Source: Flavobacteriales bacterium (lineage in GTDB: Bacteria; Bacteroidota; Bacteroidia; Flavobacteriales_E; Vicingaceae). From it: 39,208 nucleotides of DNA. A program made the translations under genes and the position numbers. This document shows, piece by piece, positions 26,739 to 34,595 of this stretch. Location of the stretch: positions 1 to 39,208 of the forward strand of contig JABWCF010000021.1 of the NCBI GenBank assembly GCA_013359255.1, read 5' to 3'. Position 1 is the stretch's first letter. Every line of letters begins with the position of its first letter. Under the pieces are notes generated by a model, which searched no databases, had not been told where the DNA came from, and worked only from the letters and a program-made list of their open reading frames with translations.

Positions 26739-28718
26739 ATGAAAATTATATCTAAAACAATATTAATATCAGCGTCCTTTGGCTTGTTAGCATTTGTTGC
26801 ATGTAAGCCAAAAAATACAAGCAATGCAGTATCAGGAGATGCCTCCTCGAAGGCGTATGTTGCCCCCGGAAAGTATGATGAATTTTATAATTTCGTATCG
26901 GGTGGTTTTAACGGTCAGTTAAGTGTTTATGGTTTACCTAGTGGGCGATTATTTCGTTCAATTCCCGTTTTCTCTGTTGATCCTGAAAAAGGATGGGGTT
27001 TTAGTGAAGAATCTAAACCAATGCTGAATACTTCGCATGGATTTATTCCTTGGGATGATGCTCATCATCCTGAATTGTCACAAACCAATGGCGAGGTAGA
27101 CGGGAGATGGGTATTTATAAATGCCAACAATACGCCTAGGGTTGCTCGCATTGATTTAAAGACCTTTAAAACTGCAGAAATAATCGAACTGCCAAATAGC
27201 GCAGGAAACCACTCTTCTCCTTTTATTACAGAGAATAGTGAATATGTTGTAGCAGGTACTCGATTTGCGGTTCCTGGCGATTATGAGAATGGTGATGTTC
27301 CAATTAATACCTATAAAGAAACATTCAAATCGCACATGAGTTTTATCTCTGTTGGAAAAGAAGGTGAAATGGATATAGCCTTTCAATTGAGGCTGCCAGG
27401 AATTGATTTTGATAAGGCACACGGAGGAAAAGGCCCTTCACATGGTTGGTTTTTCTTTTCTTGTTATAACGTAGAGCAAGCTCACACTCTTTTAGAAGTA
27501 AATGCTTCGCAAAAAGATAAAGACTTTATAATGGCAGTAAATTGGAAAAAAGCCGAGGAGTATATTAAAGCCGGAAAAGGAAAAAAAGAAACTGTTAGTT
27601 ATGCTCATAACACATGGAATGAAAGTACTCACACAGGTAATTCTGTATTAAAAAACGAGGTTTTAGTATTAGATGCAACCGAGTTTAAAGATATCTGCTA
27701 TTTTTTACCTTGTCCAAAGTCTCCTCACGGAACAGATGTAGACCCTTCAGGTGAATACATTTGTGGAAGTGGAAAATTGGCAGCGTTAATTCCGGTATTT
27801 AGTTTTTCAAAAATGGTAAAGGCAATTGAAAACAATGAATTCGAAACCGATTACGAAGGTATACATGTATTAAAATATGAGTCTGTGTTACACGGAGAAG
27901 TTAAGAAACCAGGATTAGGACCTTTACATACTGAGTTTGATGGAGAAGGAAATGCATATACTAGTTTCTTCGTATCATCAGAAATTGTAAAATGGAGTTT
28001 AAAAACACTAGAAGTTTTAGATCGGGTTCCTACCTATTACTCAGTTGGACACTTAATGATTCCTGGGGGAGATACTAAAAAGCCTTTTGGAAAATATTTA
28101 GTAGCATATAATAAAATAACTAAAGATAGATATTTACCAACAGGTCCTGAATTAACACAATCGGCACAGTTGTACGATATTAGTGGTGGTAAAATGCAAC
28201 TGATATTAGATTTTCCAACTATTGGCGAACCGCATTATGCACAAGCCGCACCAGCTGATTTGATTAGAAATAACGGTCAATTAAAATTCTATAAAATAGA
28301 AGACAATAAACACCCTTATGCAGCCAAAGGTGAACAAGAATCTAAAGTAGTTCGAGAAGGGAATAAAGTACACGTTTATATGACTTGTGTTCGTTCGCAT
28401 TTTGCTCCGGATAATATTGAAGGAATTAAAAAGGGTGATGAAGTATATTTTCATGTTACTAATCTTGAACAAGATTGGGATGTGCCACATGGATTTTCTG
28501 TAAAAGGGGCTCAAAATGCAGAGTTACTTATTATGCCTGGTGAAACCGCAACATTAAAATGGACTGCCGATAGAGTTGGTATTATCCCATTCTATTGCAC
28601 CGATTTTTGTAGTGCATTACATCAGGAAATGCAGGGATATGCAAGAGTTTCTCCAGCAAATAGTAATGTGCCTATTTCGTTTAGTTTAGGAAACAATACA
28701 CCGGGGTCATTAAAATAA
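26739..28718 (+). CDS. nosZ: Nitrous oxide reductase, clade II (Sec-dependent lipoprotein type)
   Basis: 659 residues. It reduces N2O to N2 in the periplasm. The N-terminus is a lipoprotein signal (LAFVACK, Cys22) with no twin-arginine motif, as in Sec-exported clade II enzymes. All seven CuZ histidines are present by motif: His109/110 (DDAHHPE), His158 (GNHSSPF), His330 (KSPHGTD), His397 (GPLHTEF), His438 (VGHLMIP) and His499 (EPHYAQA). The C-terminal cupredoxin domain has the CuA ligands His584 (VPHGFSV), Cys620, Cys624, His628 and Met631 (CTDFCSALHQEM). It is preceded by the cytochrome gene and followed by an intrinsic terminator before the accessory genes. The enzyme should be active if copper maturation works. 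Confidence 0.97.
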   Translation: MKIISKTILISASFGLLAFVACKPKNTSNAVSGDASSKAYVAPGKYDEFYNFVSGGFNGQLSVYGLPSGRLFRSIPVFSVDPEKGWGFSEESKPMLNTSHGFIPWDDAHHPELSQTNGEVDGRWVFINANNTPRVARIDLKTFKTAEIIELPNSAGNHSSPFITENSEYVVAGTRFAVPGDYENGDVPINTYKETFKSHMSFISVGKEGEMDIAFQLRLPGIDFDKAHGGKGPSHGWFFFSCYNVEQAHTLLEVNASQKDKDFIMAVNWKKAEEYIKAGKGKKETVSYAHNTWNESTHTGNSVLKNEVLVLDATEFKDICYFLPCPKSPHGTDVDPSGEYICGSGKLAALIPVFSFSKMVKAIENNEFETDYEGIHVLKYESVLHGEVKKPGLGPLHTEFDGEGNAYTSFFVSSEIVKWSLKTLEVLDRVPTYYSVGHLMIPGGDTKKPFGKYLVAYNKITKDRYLPTGPELTQSAQLYDISGGKMQLILDFPTIGEPHYAQAAPADLIRNNGQLKFYKIEDNKHPYAAKGEQESKVVREGNKVHVYMTCVRSHFAPDNIEGIKKGDEVYFHVTNLEQDWDVPHGFSVKGAQNAELLIMPGETATLKWTADRVGIIPFYCTDFCSALHQEMQGYARVSPANSNVPISFSLGNNTPGSLK

Positions 28719-28738
28719 TTAGAGTTGTCTTTTTAGAT

Positions 28739-28774
28739 TAAAAAGGGGCAACCGTAGAGGTTCGCCCCTTTTTT
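28739..28774 (+). terminator. Intrinsic terminator inside the nos operon, after nosZ
   Basis: A-tract, GGGGC-AACC, 5-nt loop, GGTT-c-GCCCC, then T6. It lies 20 bp after the nosZ stop and before the NosL-fusion start at 28792. Partial read-through would give more nosZ than accessory mRNA. Confidence 0.85.
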
Positions 28775-28791
28775 GTAAATGAAATGTGCTT

Positions 28792-29808
28792 ATGAAAACG
28801 AATAGAATATCTTTGTTATCTAAAGTATTACTTATTATTGCAAGTATTATTTTAGTAGTATCCATTTTTGTTCCAATATGGCGAATAGAATTGGATGCAC
28901 CACAATACCCGGAAGGTTTAGGGTTACTCATTTATGCAAATGAAATAGGAGGAGATGTGGATATTATAAATGGTCTAAATCACTATATAGGAATGCAAAC
29001 ACTTCATACTGAAAACTTCATTGAGTTTACCTTATTACCATACATTATTGCCGGGTATGCACTCCTGTTTTTAATAAATATATTAATTGCCAGAAAAAAA
29101 GTTTTATACTTTACCTTTGCAGCATTTGTGTTGTTTGGCATTATAGCAATGGTTGATTTTTGGCGATGGGAATATAATTACGGGCATAACCTTGATCCAA
29201 ATGCCGCAATTATTGTTCCGGGAATGGCATACCAACCCCCTTTAATTGGCTTTAAACAACTTCTAAACTTCGGAGCATATTCTGTTCCCGATTTAGGTGG
29301 ATGGCTTTTTATTATTTGTGGATTGTTATTGCTGTTTGCCGTTTTGTTTGAAACAGGGGTATTGAATCGTTTCAGAATGTCGAAACCAACAGCCGTTACT
29401 CTTGCTCTTTTTTTCTCAATATCATTCATTTCATGTTCAAATTTAGATTCTGAACCAATAAAATTAAACAAGGATAATTGCGAATATTGTAAAATGACCA
29501 TAACAGATGGAAGATTTGCCTCAGAACTTATAACTAAAAAAGGGCGAGTATATAAGTTTGATGATTTAAGATGTATGATTAATTATAAAAGCGACAACAG
29601 TAATGTAGAATGTAAGATACATTTTGTAAATGAATTTACATCTAACAATCTGTTAATCCCAGCAGAAAATGCATTCTTTGTTCATTCAGAGTCTATAAGA
29701 AGTCCTATGGGAGGAAATATTGCCGCATTTTCTGAAAATAAAAAAGCCCAAGAATTCGCTAAAGAGAGAAACACATCTCTTAAAACGTGGAAAGAAATCA
29801 ATCAATAA
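28792..29808 (+). CDS. Fusion of a NosB-like membrane domain with the copper chaperone NosL
   Basis: 338 residues from the ATG at 28792 (a GTG two codons earlier is possible). Residues ~1-190 hold four TM segments (~9-30, 79-100, 104-124, 169-189) with a periplasmic loop; clade II clusters usually carry such a membrane gene (nosB) after nosZ. Residues 196-215 (MSKPTAVTLALFFSISFISC) are a textbook lipoprotein signal with lipobox Cys215. After it comes NosL: CEYCKMTITDGRFA (Cys230, Cys233, Met235), YKFDDLRCM (Cys261, Met262) and SPMGGNIAAFS. Four preceding TMs put this signal N-in, so NosL faces the periplasm. NosL delivers Cu(I) to NosZ. Whether LspA cleaves the chain in two is unknown. NosD starts 9 bp downstream. 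Confidence 0.88.
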   Translation: MKTNRISLLSKVLLIIASIILVVSIFVPIWRIELDAPQYPEGLGLLIYANEIGGDVDIINGLNHYIGMQTLHTENFIEFTLLPYIIAGYALLFLINILIARKKVLYFTFAAFVLFGIIAMVDFWRWEYNYGHNLDPNAAIIVPGMAYQPPLIGFKQLLNFGAYSVPDLGGWLFIICGLLLLFAVLFETGVLNRFRMSKPTAVTLALFFSISFISCSNLDSEPIKLNKDNCEYCKMTITDGRFASELITKKGRVYKFDDLRCMINYKSDNSNVECKIHFVNEFTSNNLLIPAENAFFVHSESIRSPMGGNIAAFSENKKAQEFAKERNTSLKTWKEINQ

Positions 29809-29817
29809 TTTCTTTTA

Positions 29818-31050
29818 ATGAGGGTATTATTATTTTCTATATTACTCTTTTCCTCTTTCATAATAGATGCAAAAACCTTTCAAGTTGGAAATAATAATTT
29901 TTATAAGAAAATTAAATCAGCCTTAAATGATGCAGTAAATGGAGATACCATTATTGTTGAAAAAGGTTTTTATAAGGAAGGAAATATTGTTATTGATAAA
30001 TCCGTTTCCTTATTAGGAAAAGATTTTCCGGTTTTAGACGGAGAAAAAAAATTTGAAGTACTTACCGTAAAAGCAAATTATGTTACCATTAAGGGTTTTA
30101 TTATACAACATTCAAGTTACGCTGTATTAGATGACCCTGGGGGTATAAAAATTTATAACTCCCGTTATGTTACCATTCAAAACAATCAGTTATTCGATAA
30201 TTTTTTTGGAATATATATTCAGGAAAGTAAACATTGCATAGTAAAAGATAATAAAATAAGTGCTTTAATAAAAACAGAACAAGAAATTGGAAATGGGGTG
30301 CATTGTTGGAAAAGCGATAGTTTGCAAGTTATAGGAAATAATATTTCAGGTAATAGAGACGGGATTTATTTTGAGTTTGTAACGAATTCAATCATTTGGA
30401 GAAATATTTCTTGTAATAACCTTCGGTACGGTTTGCACTTTATGTTTTCTCATAATGATTCCTACATTACTAATATTTTTAAAAACAATGGTGCCGGTGT
30501 TGCTGTTATGTTTACCAAAAATGTAACCATGATGAATAATACATTTGAAAACAACTGGGGCGATTCCTCTTATGGTCTTTTATTAAAAGATATTTCTGAT
30601 AGTTATATAGCTACAAATAAATTTTATAATAATACATCAGGAATTTATATTGAGGGTTCAAATAGGCTACATATTGAAAAAAATATTTTTGAAGCGAATG
30701 GATGGGGCATGAAAATACAAGCTAGTTGTATGGATAATTATATTGAAAAAAATAATTTTATTGGAAATACATTTGATGTTAGCACGAATGGAACGCTGGT
30801 TTTAAATACATTTAATGAAAATTATTGGGATAAATATGAAGGGTACGATTTGAATAAGGATAATATTGGTGATGTTCCTTATCATCCCCTTAGTTTATTT
30901 TCGGTAATTGTCGAAAATTGCCCACCTGCCATGTTAATTTATAGAAGTTTTATTGTAACACTATTAGATAAATCAGAAAAAATATTACCAAGTTTAACAC
31001 CTAAAAATTTTATTGATAATAAACCGTTAATGAGAGCAATAAAGTTATGA
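29818..31050 (+). CDS. nosD: NosD, periplasmic copper-site maturation protein
   Basis: 410 residues. Residues 1-18 are a signal peptide (MRVLLFSILLFSSFIIDA). The body is a right-handed parallel beta-helix of the NosD/CASH type, with regular turns such as IYNSRYVTIQNNQLFDNFFG, IYIQESKHCIVKDNKI, YIEGSNRLHIEKNIFEANG and, near the end, FNENYWDKYEGYDLNKD, a signature of NosD C-terminal turns. With NosF and NosY it supports assembly of the CuZ centre of NosZ. It begins 9 bp after the NosL fusion and overlaps nosF by 4 bp (ATGA), indicating translational coupling. Confidence 0.95.
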   Translation: MRVLLFSILLFSSFIIDAKTFQVGNNNFYKKIKSALNDAVNGDTIIVEKGFYKEGNIVIDKSVSLLGKDFPVLDGEKKFEVLTVKANYVTIKGFIIQHSSYAVLDDPGGIKIYNSRYVTIQNNQLFDNFFGIYIQESKHCIVKDNKISALIKTEQEIGNGVHCWKSDSLQVIGNNISGNRDGIYFEFVTNSIIWRNISCNNLRYGLHFMFSHNDSYITNIFKNNGAGVAVMFTKNVTMMNNTFENNWGDSSYGLLLKDISDSYIATNKFYNNTSGIYIEGSNRLHIEKNIFEANGWGMKIQASCMDNYIEKNNFIGNTFDVSTNGTLVLNTFNENYWDKYEGYDLNKDNIGDVPYHPLSLFSVIVENCPPAMLIYRSFIVTLLDKSEKILPSLTPKNFIDNKPLMRAIKL

Positions 31051-31754
31051 TTGAGTTAAAAAATGTTTCTAAAAAATTTGGTCGTTTAAGTGTTTTAAAT
31101 AACATCAATCTTTTATTTGAAGAAGGACAATGTGTAGCATTAATAGGACCTAACGGTTGTGGCAAAACAACATTAATTAAATCAATATTAGGTATGGTGT
31201 TGCAAGATGGTGGCGATATTATATTTAAAGGAAAGAATATTAAAAATGATTATGAATACCGAAAACATATAGGGTATATGCCTCAAATTGGCAGATACCC
31301 CGAAAATATGAGTATTGGTCAAGTAATAGAAATGATTAAAAATATACGTCAATCCAATAACAATATTGATGAAGAACTTCTTAATCAATTCCAGTTGACT
31401 CAAATGTTTTATAAACAAATGCGTACACTTAGCGGAGGAACTACTCAAAAAGTAAGCGCTACCCTTGCCTTTTTATTTAATCCTGATGTGCTTATTTTAG
31501 ATGAACCTACGGCTGGTTTAGATCCACTATCTTCAGAAATTTTGAAGGAGAAAATTCTAAAAGAAAAACAAAACGGGAAGTTAATACTCATCACTTCACA
31601 TTTATTAAGTGAGTTAGACGAGTTGGTTTCTCACCTTATTTTTATGCAAGAAGGGAAAATAAATTTTTATCAGAGTATTGAAACACTTAAAAGAGAAACA
31701 GGCGAAGATAAAATCTCAAAAGTTATTTCTAAAATTTTAAAACAACAGAATTAA
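31047..31754 (+). CDS. nosF: NosF, ABC transporter ATPase
   Basis: 235 residues, a single ABC ATPase domain. Walker A is GPNGCGKTT (34-42), the signature motif LSGGTTQKVS (128-137), Walker B DVLILDE (147-153), then the D-loop TAGLDP and the switch His in ITSHLLSE. It pairs with NosY in the inner membrane and with periplasmic NosD. The transported compound, thought to be a sulfur species for CuZ, is not settled. The start overlaps nosD by 4 bp, and the stop shares a base with the nosY start (TAATG). Confidence 0.95.
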   Translation: MIELKNVSKKFGRLSVLNNINLLFEEGQCVALIGPNGCGKTTLIKSILGMVLQDGGDIIFKGKNIKNDYEYRKHIGYMPQIGRYPENMSIGQVIEMIKNIRQSNNNIDEELLNQFQLTQMFYKQMRTLSGGTTQKVSATLAFLFNPDVLILDEPTAGLDPLSSEILKEKILKEKQNGKLILITSHLLSELDELVSHLIFMQEGKINFYQSIETLKRETGEDKISKVISKILKQQN

Positions 31755-32521
31755 TGAACAGAATTATTAAATTTATAATTCTTGATATTTTTAAAAATAA
31801 AATTGTATTAGCCTATACCATTCTATTGGCTGCATTTTCATGGAGTGCTTTTAGTTTAGAAGATAGCTCTACCAAAGGGGTACTTACCATTCTAAATATT
31901 ATTTTATTAATTGTGCCTTTAGTTTCTATTTTATTTGCTACAATATATATTTATAATAGCTCGGAATTTATAGAACTATTATTAAGTCAACCCATACATC
32001 GCAATAAAATATGGCTGAGTTTGTTCATTGGATTATCGATTAGTTTACTAAGTGCTTTTTTAATGGCAGCAGGAATTCCTTTAATATTATTTGCAGAATC
32101 TTTAGTAGGTTTTATGATGATTGTGGTAGGATGCTTAATTTCAGCTGTATTTATTGCTATCGCATTCCTTAGCTCTATTCTTAGTCGTGATAAAGCCAAG
32201 GGCATAGGTATTTCCATTCTATTATGGTTATATTTTGCTTTATTATTTGATGGATTAGTTTTGTTCCTTTTATTTCAATTTTCCGATTATCCAATAGAAA
32301 AAATGATGGTAGGTATTACAGCCAGTAGCCCTATTGATTTAGCAAGGATTCTTATCTTGTTGCATTTAAATGTATCTGCAATGATGGGATACTCCGGAGC
32401 AATTTTTAAAGATTTTTTTGGTTCAAATCTTGGGCTTTTTGTTGCCTTTATGTTATTAATATGTTGGATTCTATTTCCTTTTCTCCTATCACTTAAAATT
32501 TTCAATAAAAAAGACTTGTAA
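31754..32521 (+). CDS. nosY: NosY, ABC transporter permease
   Basis: 255 residues with about six TM segments (for example LTILNIILLIVPLVSILFAT, ALLFDGLVLFLLFQF and LFVAFMLLICWILFPFLLSL). The segment SSEFIELLLSQPIHRNKIWL is the cytoplasmic coupling region typical of ABC-2/NosY permeases. It is the last gene of the nos operon, starts on the final base of nosF and is followed by a strong terminator. Confidence 0.93.
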   Translation: MNRIIKFIILDIFKNKIVLAYTILLAAFSWSAFSLEDSSTKGVLTILNIILLIVPLVSILFATIYIYNSSEFIELLLSQPIHRNKIWLSLFIGLSISLLSAFLMAAGIPLILFAESLVGFMMIVVGCLISAVFIAIAFLSSILSRDKAKGIGISILLWLYFALLFDGLVLFLLFQFSDYPIEKMMVGITASSPIDLARILILLHLNVSAMMGYSGAIFKDFFGSNLGLFVAFMLLICWILFPFLLSLKIFNKKDL

Positions 32522-32530
32522 ATGAATAAT

Positions 32531-32561
32531 AAAAAAAGCCGACAAGTTGTCGGCTTTTTTT
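32531..32561. terminator. Bidirectional terminator at the end of the nos operon
   Basis: A-tract, GCCGACAA, 1-nt loop, TTGTCGGC, T-tract, between nosY and the convergent FAS1 gene. Confidence 0.92.
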
Positions 32562-32578
32562 ATTATTTAACATATCAT

Positions 32579-33148
32579 TTATTTAGCTGGTGGTAAAAGC
32601 ACTTCGTTAATTACGTGAATTATGCCATTAGAGGTTGGAATAGAGGCAACAATTTCAGCCACATCGTTCACAAAAACTTTTCCGTCTTTTTTCGTAATCT
32701 TTATTTTTTGACCACTCACTTGCTCATATTCCTGCCCATCATTCATGTATTCAATTTTAAGAACGCCCACATATGTATGGTATTCTAAAATATGTTGTAA
32801 ATCGGCTTTCTTTTCAGGCTTAAGTAAGCCTTCTACGGTTCCTGCAGGCAGTTTATCGAATGCCGCATTTACAGGGGCAAAAACAGTAAAAGGACCTGCA
32901 TTACTTAGTGCGTCTACCAAACTAGCTGCTTTTACTGCTGCAACAAGTGTAGTGTGGTCTTTACTCCCTACTGCAACTTGTACAATATTTGGATTTGAAA
33001 CGTCATCTATAACTCCAGATTGCCCAACTGTTTCTGTTGGAGTATTTTCAACTAAATTGCTTTCGTTTTTATTCTCAGAACCGGATCCGCCACATGCCAT
33101 AGCGTGTAGTAAGATGATTGCTGCCGGGTATATTAGTTTGTTTTTCAT
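32579..33148 (-). CDS. FAS1 (fasciclin) domain lipoprotein
   Basis: 189 residues. The signal peptide ends in a lipobox (HAMACGGS, Cys19), followed by a Glu/Asn/Thr-rich linker and one FAS1 domain from ~70 to the end. Signatures are TLVAAVKAASLVDALSNAG, FTVFAPVNAAFDKLPAGTVE and NGIIHVINEVLLP. FAS1 proteins mediate adhesion, and some bind small ligands. The gene follows the 12-TM protein gene by 31 bp on the same strand, probably in one operon, and faces the nos operon across a shared terminator. A link to N2O respiration is suggested only by position. Confidence 0.93.
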   Translation of the reverse strand: MKNKLIYPAAIILLHAMACGGSGSENKNESNLVENTPTETVGQSGVIDDVSNPNIVQVAVGSKDHTTLVAAVKAASLVDALSNAGPFTVFAPVNAAFDKLPAGTVEGLLKPEKKADLQHILEYHTYVGVLKIEYMNDGQEYEQVSGQKIKITKKDGKVFVNDVAEIVASIPTSNGIIHVINEVLLPPAK

Positions 33149-33179
33149 AATAAATTGTTTTAGTCAAAGTACTTTTTAT

Positions 33180-34439
33180 CTACGAATTCAATAAATGATT
33201 ATCATCATGTTTAAATTTATTTATTAGTAGATTTTTTAATTGAGAAAAATACATTAAAAATATTCCGAACAGTATCAATAAAGAAATACCCAACAGTATT
33301 CCGTTTATGCCGGGTACTACAGTGTAGCTAAAAGAAGCGATGCCTTGAACTGCTAGCATTATTTCGTTTAAATAAACTCCAATAACAAAAAGTATAATAC
33401 CACTTATACTTAAATAATTAATTTTAATCTTTTGAGTAGCATAGATATATGTTATAAGAAATACAGATGTAATAGCCAGTAAAGCCAAATGCAGGTACGC
33501 AATAACAATAGGCCTAAACCCAAAGGCTAGTTTGCTAATAGCGGGAACTGTTGACCCCAGTTGTAAACTTAACTTAATCGCTAATGCTATTCCTAATATA
33601 ATAAATAGCAATACACTTAATTTATTGGAACGAATATTTTCTAAAAACTTATATTTTCTTAAACGTATTAACATAATAATACCCCCAAGGTATTGGGCAA
33701 TAGCCGCTAAAATAATAAGGACATATAGTACAAGGGGTATTTTAAGCCAAAGAACGGAAAGTCCGTATGCCGGTATGCAACTAATTGCAAAAAGCCAAAA
33801 CACAACCATCGATACTTTAAATTGCTTTACTACAGATTGTACATATCCTAAAAACAAACCTATGCATGCAAACAAATACCAACCATTGTACTGAAAATGT
33901 AGATACCAATACACAGAGGCTAAATAGTTATGTTGTGGAATTTTTTTAGTAATCATCATATATACCAAAGCAAAAGTGCCCAAAGAAGAAATAATATTAA
34001 AAAATAAAGCAGCCCCAAACCATCTTCGAATTTGTTTACTTTTTATCAGGTTTAAATTTTTAAAATAACAGTACGAAAATAAAAATGAGGTTAGAATAGA
34101 AATACTGGAAAAAATAATCGAAGATAAACTGTATCCACTAATGGCAAATGATATGAGCATTCCGTATGCAGCCATTAAGTTTGAAAAGAGAAGTAATTTA
34201 TAGAGTTTGAGTCTATGTTTTGTTAACTCTTTACTAATTAACATAACCATTAGTATCATAATGGTTTGGGAAATCCATCCGGTAAAAGCAAAGTGAGAGT
34301 GTGCATGTTGTAAATTCTTTTGGTCGAAATAATTAAACTCGAAACCAATTTTATATCGCATTAACACACCTAATAAAGCAACTACTAGTAGGTTTAATAA
34401 AGAAATACGAATAAACATTTTATCTATAGAACTATCCAT
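33180..34439 (-). CDS. 12-TM membrane protein with heme-copper-oxidase-subunit-I-like histidines
   Basis: 419 residues, about 12 TM segments covering nearly the whole chain. Histidines occur within the membrane at His45/47/49 (QHAHSHFAFTGW, TM2), His181 (YWYLHFQYNGW, TM6) and His317 (AYLHLALL, TM10). These positions are reminiscent of subunit I of heme-copper oxidases and of NnrS proteins. The consecutive His-His pair that helps bind CuB in oxidases (TM7) is absent, so it is probably not a terminal oxidase; a heme-binding or NO-related role is possible. A strong promoter resembling that of nos lies just upstream, and the FAS1 gene follows by 31 bp. Family assignment is tentative. Confidence 0.85.
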   Translation of the reverse strand: MDSSIDKMFIRISLLNLLVVALLGVLMRYKIGFEFNYFDQKNLQHAHSHFAFTGWISQTIMILMVMLISKELTKHRLKLYKLLLFSNLMAAYGMLISFAISGYSLSSIIFSSISILTSFLFSYCYFKNLNLIKSKQIRRWFGAALFFNIISSLGTFALVYMMITKKIPQHNYLASVYWYLHFQYNGWYLFACIGLFLGYVQSVVKQFKVSMVVFWLFAISCIPAYGLSVLWLKIPLVLYVLIILAAIAQYLGGIIMLIRLRKYKFLENIRSNKLSVLLFIILGIALAIKLSLQLGSTVPAISKLAFGFRPIVIAYLHLALLAITSVFLITYIYATQKIKINYLSISGIILFVIGVYLNEIMLAVQGIASFSYTVVPGINGILLGISLLILFGIFLMYFSQLKNLLINKFKHDDNHLLNS

Positions 34440-34461
34440 AACACCTAAAAATGGTAAACAG

Positions 34462-34489
34462 CAAATCTATAAATACTTGTGTATGTCAA
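34462..34489 (-). promoter_or_regulatory. Predicted promoter of the 12-TM protein/FAS1 operon
   Basis: On the minus strand: TTG (34489-34487), 17-bp spacer, TAGATTTG (34469-34462), an exact match to the TTG-N17-TAnnTTTG consensus. The implied start is about 16 nt before the start codon at 34439. Upstream, TGATAATAGTATT resembles TGATAGAAGTCAT at the nos promoter. Confidence 0.6.
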
Positions 34490-34595
34490 AAAATACTATT
34501 ATCATAAAAAAAATTATTTTTTGATATATTCTTATATAGGAAGAAACAAACAAATAAATGATGTTTTTAATTTCATTTACTTGCAAGGAGAAAAA

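Noticed and set aside
28739-28774. End of the nos operon at nosZ
   Set aside because: The downstream genes are nos accessory genes in tight array on the same strand, so the hairpin is better seen as partial termination.
29377-29808. nosL as a separate gene starting at 29377
   Set aside because: The ATG and lipoprotein signal would allow it, but the upstream frame runs through without a stop, so a fusion is the direct reading. Kept as an alternative in the findings.
33180-34439. Functional terminal oxidase subunit I
   Set aside because: The CuB histidine pair and other oxidase signatures are missing, and no subunit II or III gene is present.
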